A stretch of 64,000 nt of DNA from Erythroxylum novogranatense (GCA_029891385.1 CM057233.1:31850540-31914539), one strand, 5' to 3'; positions 46,273 to 58,258 are shown, numbered from the stretch's first letter. The notes: generated from the letters alone by a model not told the origin. Numbers and translations: made by a program.

Positions 46273-48215
46273 TGTAAGTGATAAGTCGACTTGTACCGTG
46301 TGTAAGTCGACTTACATGTTGGGCACCGATAAGTCGACTTGTTCATTGGATAAGTCGACTTGTTCAAGGTCGGTACTGTTTATTTGTGCCCTAAAGGCAA
46401 TCCCCTTTAGCGCGTTTTATTCAAAGTCATGTGCAGACTTTATGAATAAATAAAGAAAGGCATACTTCATTAATTTGATGTTCATAAACATTGTTTATGA
46501 ATTGATTGGATCTTTAATCAAATTAATGAAGTCCATGATATATGACATAGCATGAAGGAAATTGTGATGTGATCATACTACTGAGATTCCTATCATGTGC
46601 AATTATGTCAGTATCTAAATTCTCCCTAGTCATAGGATTAATGAGACTGGACATCATTATTCCGGATAGACTAGCACATGTCATATTCCTTGATTGGATC
46701 AAGCAGTGGATCCCAGAAACTGTAAATATGGGATATTTAGAATTGACATGTGGATGCTTACTAGCGGTAGTAAGTACATTGGATGACCTGCCATGAGATC
46801 ATCACATGGATATCTTATCTAAGTGTCGGTGATAATCTCATCATGCAAGAATGGTGCAAGTATCCTTAGACTTGAGGTACTCAAGAATATCTTGAATCTT
46901 GATCACGTGCTTTGACTCCATTCCTTGTTGCCTTCGAGGTAACTCATAGGGTGGTGCTTAGAGTGCGACTTGAGGTATTGAAGATAATTGAGTAGCCAAT
47001 AAAGGTTCACCACTTCGGATTAGCGGAAGAGATACCCGTAGCCTCTTGTCGGGATCATTACTAAAGGTGGCGGCATGTATGTCATGAAGAGTGTCTTCAT
47101 TGACATATAAAGTAATGAGTCCAGGATAAGGCGATATCACTTGGGCTAGACTCGGTCTAGTGAGAGTTGACACTTTGACCATACTCATAACCAAGTGGGG
47201 TATAGGATGGTGAAAGGACGAATTGCACGGTAATTATACATGGAAGGGTTCGTGATCCGGTTCGTGATGAATACATCAAACCGATTACTTTCCGGTCAAT
47301 TGGGGTCATGATGTGTTGCTAGATACCGCTCATGACTTGCTCAGATTAATTGTTAATCTAAGTGGCCAACATAACCGGAGCCTAAAGGGTCACACGATAA
47401 GAGTGTTTGAGAGAATCAGTAAAATAGTAATTGGACTGAGTTCCAATCATGGAAACATTAGGATTAAATGGATCCCGATGAGATTGGGATATGTCCGATG
47501 AGATCGCGACATCGATATTGCTAAGAAAGGTTTAGGAGTCATTTTGAAGATCGGGGCCCGATAAGGCAGTAGGACCTGACCCCATTGGATGGACCTTAGC
47601 ATTTATATTCTAATTAATTAATTAAGTAAATTAATTAATTAATTATATATATATATGGACATGTGCGTGGAATGAGGAAGAGAGGATAAAACTTTGAAAA
47701 GTCAAAGTTTATTTCTTTATTCATTAAAAATGAATGGCCATTCATCATCCACTTGGCAAACTCTTATGGAAGCATTTTAAGTGTTAAAAATCTACATAAG
47801 AAGCTTGTCTTTGGTGGGTGTGTCCGTCGATGCTTGAGGCTTGGAGAGGAAGAACAATTTTCCTTAAAGTGTTAAGGTTATAAAGTTGAAAAGTTTTCAA
47901 GTTTCTTCTTCTCCTTTAGGCATCAACGAACTCTCCTTCTCCAAGCACATGGTCTAACGTTTCCTTGACTCTCCGGATGTAGGTAGGCTCTAGCGGGCTT
48001 TAATCTGTTCTAACTATTCCCGGGTCAAAGGGGTTTGATCCGGTTAGATTTTCTGATCTCTGCGTGGATCACCTTTAGAGATAGTCTCTTTTGGCTATTT
48101 AGGTTGATGTCTTCATACCGATACCGGGATCCTGGGCTTCGGGAAAGTCCCGAGAACAAAAATATTTGTTTTCCGCTGCCGGTACATGTGATGTACCTCC
48201 CGGGATTTTCCTACA
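46273..48215 (+). repeat. Element I 3' LTR (1943 bp)
   Basis: Same termini as the 5' LTR (TGTAAGTG...TTCCTACA), preceded by the CAGTGGGAGA polypurine tract. It shares the palindromes and TATA-like run. Differences from the 5' LTR are mostly 1-2 base gaps. Confidence 0.93.
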
Positions 48216-48220
48216 CAGTT

Positions 48221-49110
48221 TTCAATGAAGGATTTGGGAGAGGCTACCTATGTTCTAGGGATCAAACTTATAAGGAATCGTAAGAACAAGAAGATAGTTT
48301 TGTCTCAACTAACCTACATTGAGAATATGCTCAATAAGTTCGCCATGCAAGATTCCTAGAGGGGTTTCACTCCTACTAGACATGGAATCAAACTTTCAAA
48401 GGAACAAGCACCTAAAACCTAAGAGGAGGTTGAACGCATGCGTAACATTCCATATGCTTGGCGGTTGGTAGTTTGATGTATGCAATGTCAAGACTAGACA
48501 GATATACATTACGATGGGACTAGTAAGCGATTTCACCAATCCAGAATGGAACATTGATTGCGGTTAAGTGTATATTTAAATATCTTCGTGGGGACGAAGA
48601 ACTTAATGCTTGTTTACTCTGGAAGTAATCTTATTACGGCGGGATATACGGATTCGATTTCCAATCGGATGTTGATTCAAGGAAATCAACTTCGGTTCTA
48701 TATTTACTTTAGGAGGTGGAGCCATAGTTTGGAGGAGTGTCAAGCAATCTTGTATTGCTGATTCGACTATGGAGGTTGAGTATGTTGTTGCTTGTGAAGC
48801 AAAGAAAGGAAGCGATCGCTCGGAAGTTCTAAATGATTTAGAGGTAGTTCAGAGGCGAAAAAGCCATTACACTTTATTGTGATAATAGTGGGGCGATGGC
48901 TAATTCTAAAGAACCTCGGAACCACAAAGCGCCAAACACATTGGCGAAAGTATCATCTCATAAGGAGATAATACAACGTGGAGAAGTGGATGTGGTAAAG
49001 ATTCCTGAGGCAAAACCTTGCTGATCCGTTCATTAAAGACTTTGACTCAAAAGAGCTTTGAGGGTCACCTAGAAGGGATGGGAATGAAGGATATGTCAAA
49101 CTTGCTTTAG
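48221..49110 (+). pseudogene. Element H reverse transcriptase 3' part and RNase H
   Basis: After element I the H frame resumes FSMKDLGEATYVLGIKLIRN, the copia motif just after YVDD. Decayed frames follow, with YIENMLNKFAM and, from about 48575, GTKNLMLVYSGSNLITAGYT ahead of the RNase H acidic motif. DSTMEVEYVVACEA is visible near 48760-48800 and HIxKYHLIREIIQRGEVDVVKI at about 48940-49000. The reading frame ends just before the polypurine tract at 49111. Confidence 0.82.
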
Positions 49111-49123
49111 GAAAGTGGGAGAT

Positions 49124-51217
49124 TGTTGGAGTTATGTAAATATAGTGCCACGGAAAGCAAGTGTATTTACATGTAACTTTATCTTCTTGATTCTGTTTTG
49201 TAATGAAAATATTTATTATTAATAAAACAAAATAGTTTGGTTTTATCTGTATGAGCATTATATATCTGGTCATAAGGTATCAAGATTCATTTGTATGTAA
49301 TATACATATACATAGAGATGTATGAGAAACATGTATATTATTAGAATCTGAATTAATTGATTCACAGAGTTGAATAATCAAGTTGGTCGTTTGATTATGG
49401 TTTAGGCGTAGTGTTGCGATTTATCTCCATATAAGTAAAGGAGTTTACTTAAAGGGAATGATGAGTTTCATATCATGATAGTAGTAGACTATCGATAATG
49501 GCACTATTAAATGAATCGGAATCAAGTATGTTTTCAAGAATAAAGTGGGCGTTACTTTAATCTTAAAACATACAACTTAAGCATTCGCTTATTATGAACC
49601 ACAATCTTGATGAGTGGTGAACTCATATGTGTTTCATTATAATTCTTGATATGATCGGAATGGATTTTTACAGGTATTAATCCGATTCGCATGTTGGAAT
49701 TATTAATTGAAGCATGTATCGAGGAACATTCACTCAAATAAAGAGTTTATAGTGTTATCATCTCTTCTAGATGTTTTAAGGAGATTTGGTGATTAAGCGG
49801 CACCGATAGTTTGATGGACTAGCTACCCATCAAGTCTTAACACTAAGATGAGATCTTATGTGTTAATCACTATATAAAGTAAAATGAGAGATCTAGAAGG
49901 AAAAACCAACATAAGGGCAAAACGGTAATTTTACCCTTTGTTGTGCGGATGGCTATAATAAGGTTCTAAATAGGGTTTGCAATTGGAAATATTCTCATAA
50001 TATTTAATAATTCAAGAGTTCAACTAATTTTCTTTAGTGGAATGACATTTAGTTAATAACCTAGAATTAATTCAATGAGATTGAATTATTTACGGGCTTA
50101 TTGGAGCTTGAATTATCAAAGTCCAATAAGATTCCCCACTTGGCTTTAAGGAAGGTTATCAAGCTAAGTAAGAAGTAGTTTGGAGGCTTTAGAAGTCCAT
50201 AATTGAATGATGGGCTTATACTAATTAATGGTTAATTGGAAGCCCATATGTTCATTTAGAAATGGGCTTGTTTTGGTTTAATGTAATTGATTAGATTAAT
50301 TATATTAAAACAATTTTTTTAAATGGAGAAGTAGCAATTTGAAATTGTGTTAGGTTAGATGTGTAACCACACATTTGACATTAAAATACTAAATAAAGAT
50401 GGTCTTTATTATGATTCATCATTATTAAATGGAGTTATGAACTTACCATTAAATGGTTTAATGGTTGGCTTTTAATGTTGGCATGTAACCTATTTCCATT
50501 CATTAGATTAAAGATGAAAGATGTGCATTAGATGGACCATCTTCCTTCTTTCTTCTTGCCAAAACCGAAATGGGTATTCAATTATAGGTTATGGTCTTTT
50601 CAAATAGCCATTTTAAAGATAAATGAAGTAAGTCTCATTTATTGGCTATTTGATGAGTGATTAATGTGAAGTGATGCATTGGATGCCTCTCACTTTTTCC
50701 ATTCATGCATATTTCGAAATTGAGATGTAAGAAAGGGTTCTTGCATGGTTTTAGACATTCTCTCCTTTCATGCAAGGTAGAACCGAAATTCCTAAGTGAA
50801 AGAATTGAAAGAGTTTCAATTTTGGTTCTTCTTCTTAAGAAAATCTCCTCCAAATATTTCTTCTCCTTTCCCACCAAAGGATTTTGTTAACCTAGTTGTC
50901 CTTGAAGAACAAGTGGTAAATCTAATTGGTTGAGGATACTACAACAAGGAAGAAGATAGATTGCTAAAGGAAAAGACTCAAAGGCAAAGGATTTGGATAT
51001 AAGAAGGAGAGGATAGTGCAGCGAGGATTTAAAGCTGTAGCGAAGGAGTCGGTAATTCCTTTTATCTTGTTCTTGGTTTTATTATCCTTATACCATATCA
51101 TGTATAGATTAGCATGTTGATTTGGATATATTGCTTCCGCTGCAAGATGATTTCTTAAAAAGTTTTGAAATCTATCGTTTCTCCATACTAAGCATGCTTT
51201 CTTTTTCCGATCCAACA
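49124..51217 (+). repeat. Element H 3' LTR (2094 bp)
   Basis: TGTTGGAGTTATG...CCGATCCAACA, preceded by the polypurine tract GAAAGTGGGAGA and followed by the CAACG duplication. It is very similar to the 5' LTR at 31847-33953. Confidence 0.92.
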
Positions 51218-51222
51218 CAACG

Positions 51223-52319
51223 TGCATGTGACAATCGAAGTAGGTTCTCTCTTGCCCAATCACAACCAATTTATGCTCACACATTAAGGCACAAGCATAA
51301 CATTTTATGCTTCTTTCATTCTATCAAATCATCATAGTTCCTTTCTTTTTCTTGCAAACCAAATGAAAACACTTTCAATATACACACCATTTAACAAAGA
51401 TAGCACACATAGGGCATTTGCCCATTACACGACAACTATAAAAATGTTACCCACCTATTGTCGGAATCCGAATTCAAGATCGCCCTTCCTCCTTGTCTTG
51501 AGTGGGGTTCTCTTGAGTTCCTTCAATTAAATCACACTCCATTTAATAAATACATTCCAAAAGAAAGGCATAGCATGCATAAAATCATGCAAAGGTAAAA
51601 TAAACTTTAGACCTAACATACCCATAAGCCATCTATGCTAGAATAACCAAAACCCTAACTTAGAAATCCCAAAAATCCATAGATCTACCCTTCTCTTCTA
51701 TCTTTCTTCAATCTCTATACAAACCCTAACTTCCATTTCCTCTCATTTTCGAACCCAACACAAACAAAGATAGAACTTACCTCTCACAAGTAGTTTTTCT
51801 TTTCTTTCTTCCTCCCTTCAAGCTTCCTACAGCTCTCCCTTTTTCTTCTTGGCCGAAAGCTCCTTTCTCTTGGCTCACGATTTTTCTTCTCTTCTTCTCC
51901 TTGACTCTTACGACAACTTGCTTCCTACTCTTCCTTTAATTTCTTTATATCTCAACTTAAAGCCCTACCTTAAAACTATGTAGTTTTGATACACCTTTAA
52001 GCTCACTTGCATTTCCTTTTGGCCCCCCTTCCTCCCAAGCCCACTATACATTAAAGCTCATTCTTTCTAACAAACCTTCATTTGTCTCATATGGCTCTAC
52101 ACTTCAAGCTCACTTCCAATTAATCCAATTAATTCTAACCCTTCTCTTTAACTTCAAAATTTCCAATTTTCAATCATACTAACTAATCCCAAGGCTCAAC
52201 ATAATCTATATATATCTATACACACATAATTGAAACAATTAAAGCAAAAATAAAGAATAAGTCGAGTAAATCGATAAATCAATAAATAAATAAAAATAAA
52301 AAATTTTCGGGGCCCAACA
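51223..52319 (-). repeat. Element G 3' LTR, proximal part
   Basis: On the minus strand it begins TGTTGGGCCCCGAAAATTTT at 52319, directly after the polypurine tract. It includes a TATA-like run (gagatataaag, 51955-51944), a long purine-rich leader-like stretch and the donor-like site GAG|GTAAGTTCTA at 51780. Element H splits it from the rest (31846-29925). The matching 5' LTR sequence starts at 63240 and runs to the window end. Confidence 0.88.
51944..51956 (-). promoter_or_regulatory. TATA box candidate in G 3' LTR
   Basis: On the minus strand TTGAGATATAAAG, about 365 bp into the LTR, is followed by about 160 bases of purine-rich sequence and the donor-like GTAAGT. The 5' LTR has the same word near 63960-63972. 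Confidence 0.45.
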
Positions 52320-52739
52320 ATTCTCCCCTCCTAAAAGAATTTCGTCCTCGAAATCCTTACCTGAGTCCATAAAGAGGTATGGGTACTTCTCCTTCATGGC
52401 CTCCAAAGGCTCCCAAGTTGCCTCTTCGGTCGAATTGTTCCTCCACAAGACCTTTACCAGCTTTACAACTTTATTCCTTAACACCTTTTCCTTTAAATCT
52501 AAGATCTCCACGGGTTGCTCCTCATAAGTCAAATCCTCTCTCAACTGAACCTCTGAAGGTTGAACTATATGCGAAGGATCTGATCTGTACTTCCTTAGCA
52601 TCGATACATGGAACACATTATGAATCTTAGCTAACTCCAATGGCAAATCTAACTTATAAGCCAAAGGCCCAATCCTCTCAATGATCTCATATGGGCCTAT
52701 GTACCTTGGGCTAAGCTTGCCCTTCTTGCCAAACCTCAA
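52239..52739 (-). pseudogene. Element G integrase C-terminus with chromodomain
   Basis: The 166-codon frame starts at MRFGKKGKLSPRYIGPYEII and PLAYKLDLP, the GPY/F module of gypsy integrases. The chromodomain follows: YEEQPVEILDLKEKVLRNK and VLWRNNSTEEATWEPLEAM. Chromodomains guide chromovirus integration to particular chromatin. A stop codon just upstream (about 52749), where related elements have Met or another sense codon, separates it from the integrase core. The frame runs past the polypurine tract into the LTR, so the true end is probably near 52350. Confidence 0.88.
52320..52337 (-). other. Polypurine tract of element G
   Basis: On the minus strand CTTTTAGGAGGGGAGAAT directly precedes the LTR start TGTTGGGCCCC. 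It is preceded by ATTTCGAGGACGAAAT, as in element E. Confidence 0.88.
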
Positions 52740-52748
52740 AACACCTTT

Positions 52749-54132
52749 CTATGGAGAAGCTCTAAGAAACACCTTTTCTCCCACTTCAAATTCCATCTCT
52801 TTCCTATGTGCATCCGTGTAGCTCATCATCCTATCTTGAGCTGCTTTAAGCTTCTGTTTTACCACTTTGATTTTATCGACTGTAGCCTGTACCAATTCAG
52901 GCCCTACAAGCTTCCTTTCACCTTCCTCATCCCAACATATAGGAGTTTTGCATCTCCTACCATACAAAGCTTCATAAGGTGCCATCTGAATTCCCGAGTG
53001 ATAGGACTTATTTGTAAGCAAACTCAATCAAAGGTAGGTGATCATCCCACGAACCTTTGAAATCCAATGCACAAGCTCTCAACATCGCCTCCAAAGTTCG
53101 TATCGTCCTCTTCGGTTTTCCATCAGTCTGCGGATGGAAAGCCGTACTAAAATGCAATCTAGTCCCCAGAACCTCCTGTAAACTTTCCCAAAATCTGGAG
53201 GTAAACCTAGAATCTCTATCAGAAACTATCGAGCTTGGAATCCCATGAAGTCTGATTACCTCATCCACGTACTTTTTAGCCAAAATATTCAAAGAATCTA
53301 TCTGTCTAATTGGCAAGAAGTGTGCTGACTTGGTCAACCTATCAGCAATCACCCATATAGCGTCATGCTTCTTGCTAGTCCTCGGTAATCCCATCAGAAA
53401 ATCCATGGTAATCTTCTCCCATTTCCATTCTGGAATCGGCAATGGATTAAGCTTGCCTGAAGGTGCTTGGTGTTCAGCTTTAACTTGTTGACACACTAAA
53501 CATCTTTTAGCATGCTCTACCACATCTTTCCTCATTCCTTTCCACCAAAAATGCTCTTTCAAATCCCGATACATCTTAGAACTCCCTGGGTGCATTGCAT
53601 ACGGAGCATTATACGCCTCATCAAGGATCTCATCCTTCAGCTCTAACATGTCTGGAACACACAATCTATTGCCCATAACCATCAATCCATCTTCCTTCAC
53701 CTCTACACCAGAAGGTTTGCCATTCTTTATCTCTTCTCTAAGCTTGCTCAAGTACTCATCCTGTTCCTGCAATTCTTTGATCTTCTCCTTTAATACTGGT
53801 CTCACTCTGAAATTTGCTAAGATACAATCAGGTTTAACTTGTCTCAACGTCACATCAAGCCTGGCTAATTCCTTCAGCAAAGGAAGATACACCATATCCA
53901 CATGTGCCATAGTGGACTTCCTACTCAGAGCATCGGCTACCACATCAGCTTTCCCCGGATGGTAATCTATCACCAAGTCATAATCTTTCAACAATTCTAA
54001 CCATCGCCTCTGCCTCAAATTCAGCTCTTTCTGGGTCAACAAGTACTTAAGACTCTTATGATCTGTAAATACCCTAGTAGTAACTCCATATAAGTAATGT
54101 CTCCTGATCTTCAATGCGAAAATTATAGCAGC
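52749..54132 (-). pseudogene. Element G RNase H and integrase (Ty3/gypsy)
   Basis: Minus strand. RNase H is seen from [16 protein letters not shown] (54132) through [16 protein letters not shown] and [14 protein letters not shown] to [13 protein letters not shown]. The integrase zinc domain has [17 protein letters not shown] and [11 protein letters not shown]. The catalytic core has TMDFLMGLP (first Asp) and [12 protein letters not shown] (second Asp). Where the family has DGQSERTIQTLE this copy reads [12 protein letters not shown], so the catalytic Glu is Lys. A one-base frameshift near 53015 separates SYHSGIQMAPYEALYGRR. The reverse transcriptase that should precede AAIIFALK is absent: element J starts at 54133. 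Confidence 0.9.
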
Positions 54133-56336
54133 TGACCGCGCGTCGTTTCGCTAGTCAAAATTAAATTAACTAGACTACTACTATAGCAGTGACAAGTCTA
54201 GGTCGATCCCACAGAGAGTGTGTGTAAAGTTTATGAAATGAAATTAATCGGTGTTTACACTTAATGGGGGGTTTGGATTTTTTAAAAGAACAAAAATAAA
54301 ATGAAACTAACTAATAAAAACAAATTAAAGAAAACATGCAAAAATGAAAAAAAGTGAGGAATTTGGTAGGGACCCGATTCTTCGGTTCAATCTCGGCCTA
54401 CACCCTGACTAAGCATATTTTATTAATTTGTTGTTCTTTAACCTCTCCTAGAAATTATTAATTGTGGATTAAAAATTAACCCGAGTTCTCCCTTAGGTTT
54501 TCTTTAATTAAGATACGATCGTTGATTAAACCTAACCACCTAATAACCTAGGATACGATCTCTAGATTTAATTAGGCAGTAGCATTATGAATTAGGAAAA
54601 CCGATTGATCAAGGCAACAACCACATAAGCTCGGGTCATTTAACCTAGGTCATGTTATCCATAATGATTACGAATCATTAGTCGCTACAAATGAATTTCA
54701 ACATAACAATTACGGATTAAATTGAAATTCTAGCAATGGGTTTGAAATTAACGATTCAATGAACGCATTAAAATCACCAATTAAAAATACCCAAAGGGTT
54801 CATACATAAATAACCGAATAATAACGAAAATCCGATTATCCATACATAATATCGCGAATCAATTAAAGCAGGATAACACAATCAATTCCTAACGAGAGAA
54901 AGAAACAACAAACCAATTAAAAAAAACTTAACCCGGGTCATCGGCGTCGATATTACCTCCGAACCGACGCCGGGACATTCAGTTCTTCATGGGTCTTTCC
55001 CGACAAATTGCTTTAACCCCCATCCAATGTCCCTAGCGAAAAATCCTCTATTGTTTATTGCCCAGCACTGCTGCTTGATTTGACAATTTAATGTCTCTCA
55101 GCTCATTTAAATCCTCCTAGCTTCTTGCCCTCAAAGACTTCCACTTTGCTCCTCTGTGGCTTGAAACGCATGGCGCCTAAAACAAGCGTGAGACTTGAAG
55201 CCTCAAGTCAGCAGCTCACGCTGCCAGCGCCTCTGTTTCTCTTCAAGCGTCGCACTCTCTTCGATCCCCTGCCTATTCAAATGACAAGACCAATAAACTC
55301 TTCCTCACTTAAAACCCTCTGCTCGCGCTTTAGATAAACGCATTGCTTGGCAGCGTTAGGCTCATAATGACGTTACCTACGTAGCAATGCACCCAAAATC
55401 ATTTTCTTTTTTCTTTTTTTTTCAATTAACTTGGTAAATAATTATGCTCCCATTTACTTTATAAAATTGTCTTTTTGATCCCAAAAATATATCAACAAAT
55501 CCAACCCAACAGACAACATAAATTAAACATAGATTGAGCATTTTATCATAAAAATAGGATTGAAATCACATGTAAATGCATAAGAAAATATAAGATACTT
55601 CAATCCTATCAAATACCCCCACACTTGGTCTTTGACCGTCCTCGGGCAAATCGTCAAAGTTAAGCTTATGAGCCAAAACATTTACTCAATTCCCACATTG
55701 TCCAAGACAATATAATCATAAACAAAGATGAATAACTTTTAAAAATCATAGCAAGAAATCAACATTCTAAGCTTTTACTCATGATCAATCAACATTCAAT
55801 ATCTTCAAAAAATGAGCAATCTAATGGTAGACTCAGAAATGTGTTTGATTAAAATATATCCATGGGTACACTCAACACCATTCATGATCATGACAATCCA
55901 CAACTTTGCATATCATTTCATTTCTCCACCACTAATGTTCACATGCAAAATCATGAATCAAAGGACTTTTCAAGGTTGTAATGTGGGCAAGGGTAAGGTG
56001 AGGTATATTTAGGTCAAGTAGCATGAAAGTCATCAAAGCTAGTGAAACAAAGCAACACTCAATCAAAAACTGGGTACCGTCAGTTATGACGAATGCAACA
56101 ATTACATTTCACAATCTCATTCAGCTCGCACACACAAACCACATGAAGCACAAATCAATCTGAAGGAATCACTCATATAATTTATCTCAATGAAATCACA
56201 AGAGTGAACCTTTCAAGCAAACCTCAACCAAATATTCAACATTCTCAAATAACTCAGCCATTACAACTCTAGGAAGATTCATAAATCATAAACAACTTTT
56301 CAACACAAATGCAATTCTTCCTTGGTCAATTGTTCA
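54133..56336 (-). repeat. Element J 3' LTR (2204 bp)
   Basis: On the minus strand it runs from TGAACAATTGACC at 56336 to CGCGCGGTCA at 54133. It is preceded by an A/G-rich polypurine stretch (56400-56337). It is highly similar to 58282-60423, including the words ggtcgatcccacagagag and acccccacacttggtc. A GC-richer variable block lies at about 55140-55390. Confidence 0.8.
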
Positions 56337-56400
56337 ATAATTTTTTTTCTCTTTTTTTCATATTCTTCTTTTTTTCATTTCTTTTCTGTTTTTTTTGTAA

Positions 56401-57020
56401 AAATTAAAATAAACTACACCAACATGGGAATTTTAATGAAAAGACATAAAATAATCTCCCACTATTATAACCAACCCGCATATATATACACCCCCACACT
56501 TAGAATTTTGTACATCCACAAACTCAACAATCACAAATGTTCCACTAGCTTTATAACTTGAGTAGGACATTTGGATAAGTTCAAAAGCATAAAATGTGGT
56601 TTATACAAAAAGAAAGGTTAAAGCTCAAAGGGGTTTATTAAAGGAAAAATTCATGTCAATAGGGTAGGTTATTTGGCTAATGTAGCTTAAGAAAAACAAA
56701 GAATGCCTAATCATATCCATATTAATGCATGTGATAAAAATGTGGTCTTGAATAGAAATTCAATGCAAAATCAAGATGTACATGTCATGAAGGTCACACA
56801 TTATCAAAAAGCAATGAGACTGATATGGATGTGTCAATCAAATAAGGCTCAAAATCTCACTGCCTTTGTCTACCATTAGTCACTACTCTTCTAAAGATAA
56901 AGCATATCGACCAATCACAAGAGCAAAAGTACATGCTAAAGTTGCTATGAAATTATCCAGTCAATCCACACTCTAATAATGATTATATAATCCCAGAAGT
57001 AATAGAAAATGAGAAAATGT
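56401..57020 (-). other. Element J 3' non-coding internal sequence
   Basis: Between the gag-like frame and the polypurine stretch. AT-rich, with no coding motif or repeat recognised. Confidence 0.5.
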
Positions 57021-57150
57021 TTAGTTCATTTGTTTTATTCTTTCTCTCATTTTGATTGAAAACTTAAAAACAATTAAAACAAACAAATTCGAAAACACAC
57101 ATGCAAATAAAAAGTAATGCGAAAATATAAAGGAAAAGAAATTGACTTCC

Positions 57151-57168
57151 CTTGGGTTGCCTCCCAAG
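57151..57168 (-). other. Conserved hairpin downstream of the J gag-like ORF
   Basis: CTTGGG-AGGCAA-CCCAAG on the minus strand is a perfect 6-bp stem with a 6-base loop, about 45 bases after the ORF stop. A CTTGGGAGGCAACCCAAG word is familiar to me from Athila-type plant elements downstream of coding regions. Its role is unknown to me. Confidence 0.55.
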
Positions 57169-57211
57169 AAGCGTCTTTGTTTAGGGTCGCTGGCTCGACT
57201 CCTTTGTCTCT

Positions 57212-58135
57212 TCACGTGACAAAGTTGTGATCTTCGGGAATTACAGTTAGCGCCACTCCCACGCGAGGTAGTTTCGGATAGGGCCTTTGTTTATCATCAT
57301 CCTCCTTCAATATCTTCCCTATCATCAACTTCTCAATCTTGACTGAGTCCATACAATCTGGAAATATTGCGAACGTCTCTTCACCTTTTTCTTTATCATT
57401 TAACTCCTCCAATCTGTAATGTAATGGTAAAGAGTTAGTCTCAAAAGTAATTATGGACTCAGTACTTACCTCCGAGCTAAAAGATATGTCATTTGTGGCT
57501 TTGAGCTCCTTCTCAACTTCTTCGACACAAACAATTCGTTGAGGGTTGACCTCAAAATTTTCAAGCTCCTCATCACTTTGCAAATTTTCCCCACAGACTT
57601 CAATTAGATACACCTCGGGTTGATACGGTTGTGCCTTTTCTTGTCGCGATTCGAGGTGATCAAGGCTTATTGCCATCTGAACCATTAGGTTTTCCCTCCT
57701 CTGTTGGTGTGCTCTTGTCTCTTGTACAAATTCTTGCATTTCCTGCTGCATCTCCCGTTGACTTGCTATGATTTCCTGAAAATCTTGGTGCAATTGCAAG
57801 TTGGAATCAATAAGTTTGGTAAGAATTTCTTCTAAAGATGCACTTGAATGCAATTGGCTCTCCGGATCTTGGGACCAAGTGTTTTCTAAAAATTGCTCTC
57901 CATTCTTCTGGAAGTGTGAAGTATTATCCTGCAATGGCAACATCAACTCTTCTAGAGATGGTCCGGAGTTGTGATAGGAAGCTTCTGTTCTGTACCAGAA
58001 TTGTTGTGTGTCCTGCAAACTATCATGGATGTAATTATGCTGATTATTCCATCCATAACAAAAGTTAGGTTGATCAGTCCAAACATTGTTATAGGAGTGA
58101 GAATATGAATTATAAAAGAAATTACTTCCGTCCAT
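57212..58135 (-). CDS. Element J gag-like ORF (307 aa)
   Basis: The only long open frame in the window. It starts 124 bases after the primer site with MDGSNFFYNSYSHSYNNVW, and TDQPNFCYGWNNQHNY follows. The YSxxYNxxWxxxPNF pattern resembles the C-terminal part of Athila-type Gag (YSNTYNPGWRNHPNFSW). Residues about 100-165 are rich in Gln and Glu and look coiled-coil (LHQDFQEIIASQREMQQEMQ). The C-terminal third is acidic, then ends PYPKLPRVGVALTVIPEDHN. I see no zinc knuckle, protease or pol. An intact frame in an otherwise decayed region suggests recent insertion or selection. It may help particle assembly with a helper's enzymes. Confidence 0.7.
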   Translation of the reverse strand: MDGSNFFYNSYSHSYNNVWTDQPNFCYGWNNQHNYIHDSLQDTQQFWYRTEASYHNSGPSLEELMLPLQDNTSHFQKNGEQFLENTWSQDPESQLHSSASLEEILTKLIDSNLQLHQDFQEIIASQREMQQEMQEFVQETRAHQQRRENLMVQMAISLDHLESRQEKAQPYQPEVYLIEVCGENLQSDEELENFEVNPQRIVCVEEVEKELKATNDISFSSEVSTESIITFETNSLPLHYRLEELNDKEKGEETFAIFPDCMDSVKIEKLMIGKILKEDDDKQRPYPKLPRVGVALTVIPEDHNFVT

Positions 58136-58258
58136 AACAATTTTTTTTTGTTTTTAAACAAAAACTGAAAAGATCACAAAATAACAGAAAAGAAATCAAT
58201 CACGAACAAATATATACAAAACACCAATTAAAACACAAATAAAAACTAAAACACCATA

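Larger units (their letters stand above)
38489..48215 (+). mobile_element. Element I: Ty1/copia retrotransposon nested in H
   Basis: Starts TGTAAGTGATAAGTCGACTT at 38489 and ends GGGATTTTCCTACA at 48215. A perfect duplication CAGTT lies at 38484-38488 and 48216-48220. LTRs are 38489-40444 and 46273-48215, with primer site TGGTATCAGAGCG from 40446 and polypurine tract CAGTGGGAGA at 46261-46271. The internal region has copia gag, protease, integrase, reverse transcriptase and RNase H in order, all heavily broken. An unusual array of AAGTCGACTT palindromes occurs in both LTRs and in the leader. It is the youngest layer at this position, since it interrupts H. Confidence 0.93.
31847..51217 (+). 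mobile_element. Element H: Ty1/copia retrotransposon, split by copia I
   Basis: Starts TGTTGGAGTTATG at 31847 and ends TTTCCGATCCAACA at 51217, with a perfect duplication CAACG (31842-31846 and 51218-51222) inside the 3' LTR of G. LTRs are 31847-33953 and 49124-51217, with primer site TGGTATCAAAGCC at 33956 and polypurine tract GAAAGTGGGAGA at 49111-49122. gag, protease, integrase, reverse transcriptase and RNase H are all present in copia order but broken by frameshifts and stops. Copia I interrupts the reverse transcriptase. Without I the element is about 9.6 kb. Confidence 0.92.

Noticed and set aside
53648..53965. 105-aa plus-strand frame
   Set aside because: It is the antisense shadow of the G integrase on the minus strand.
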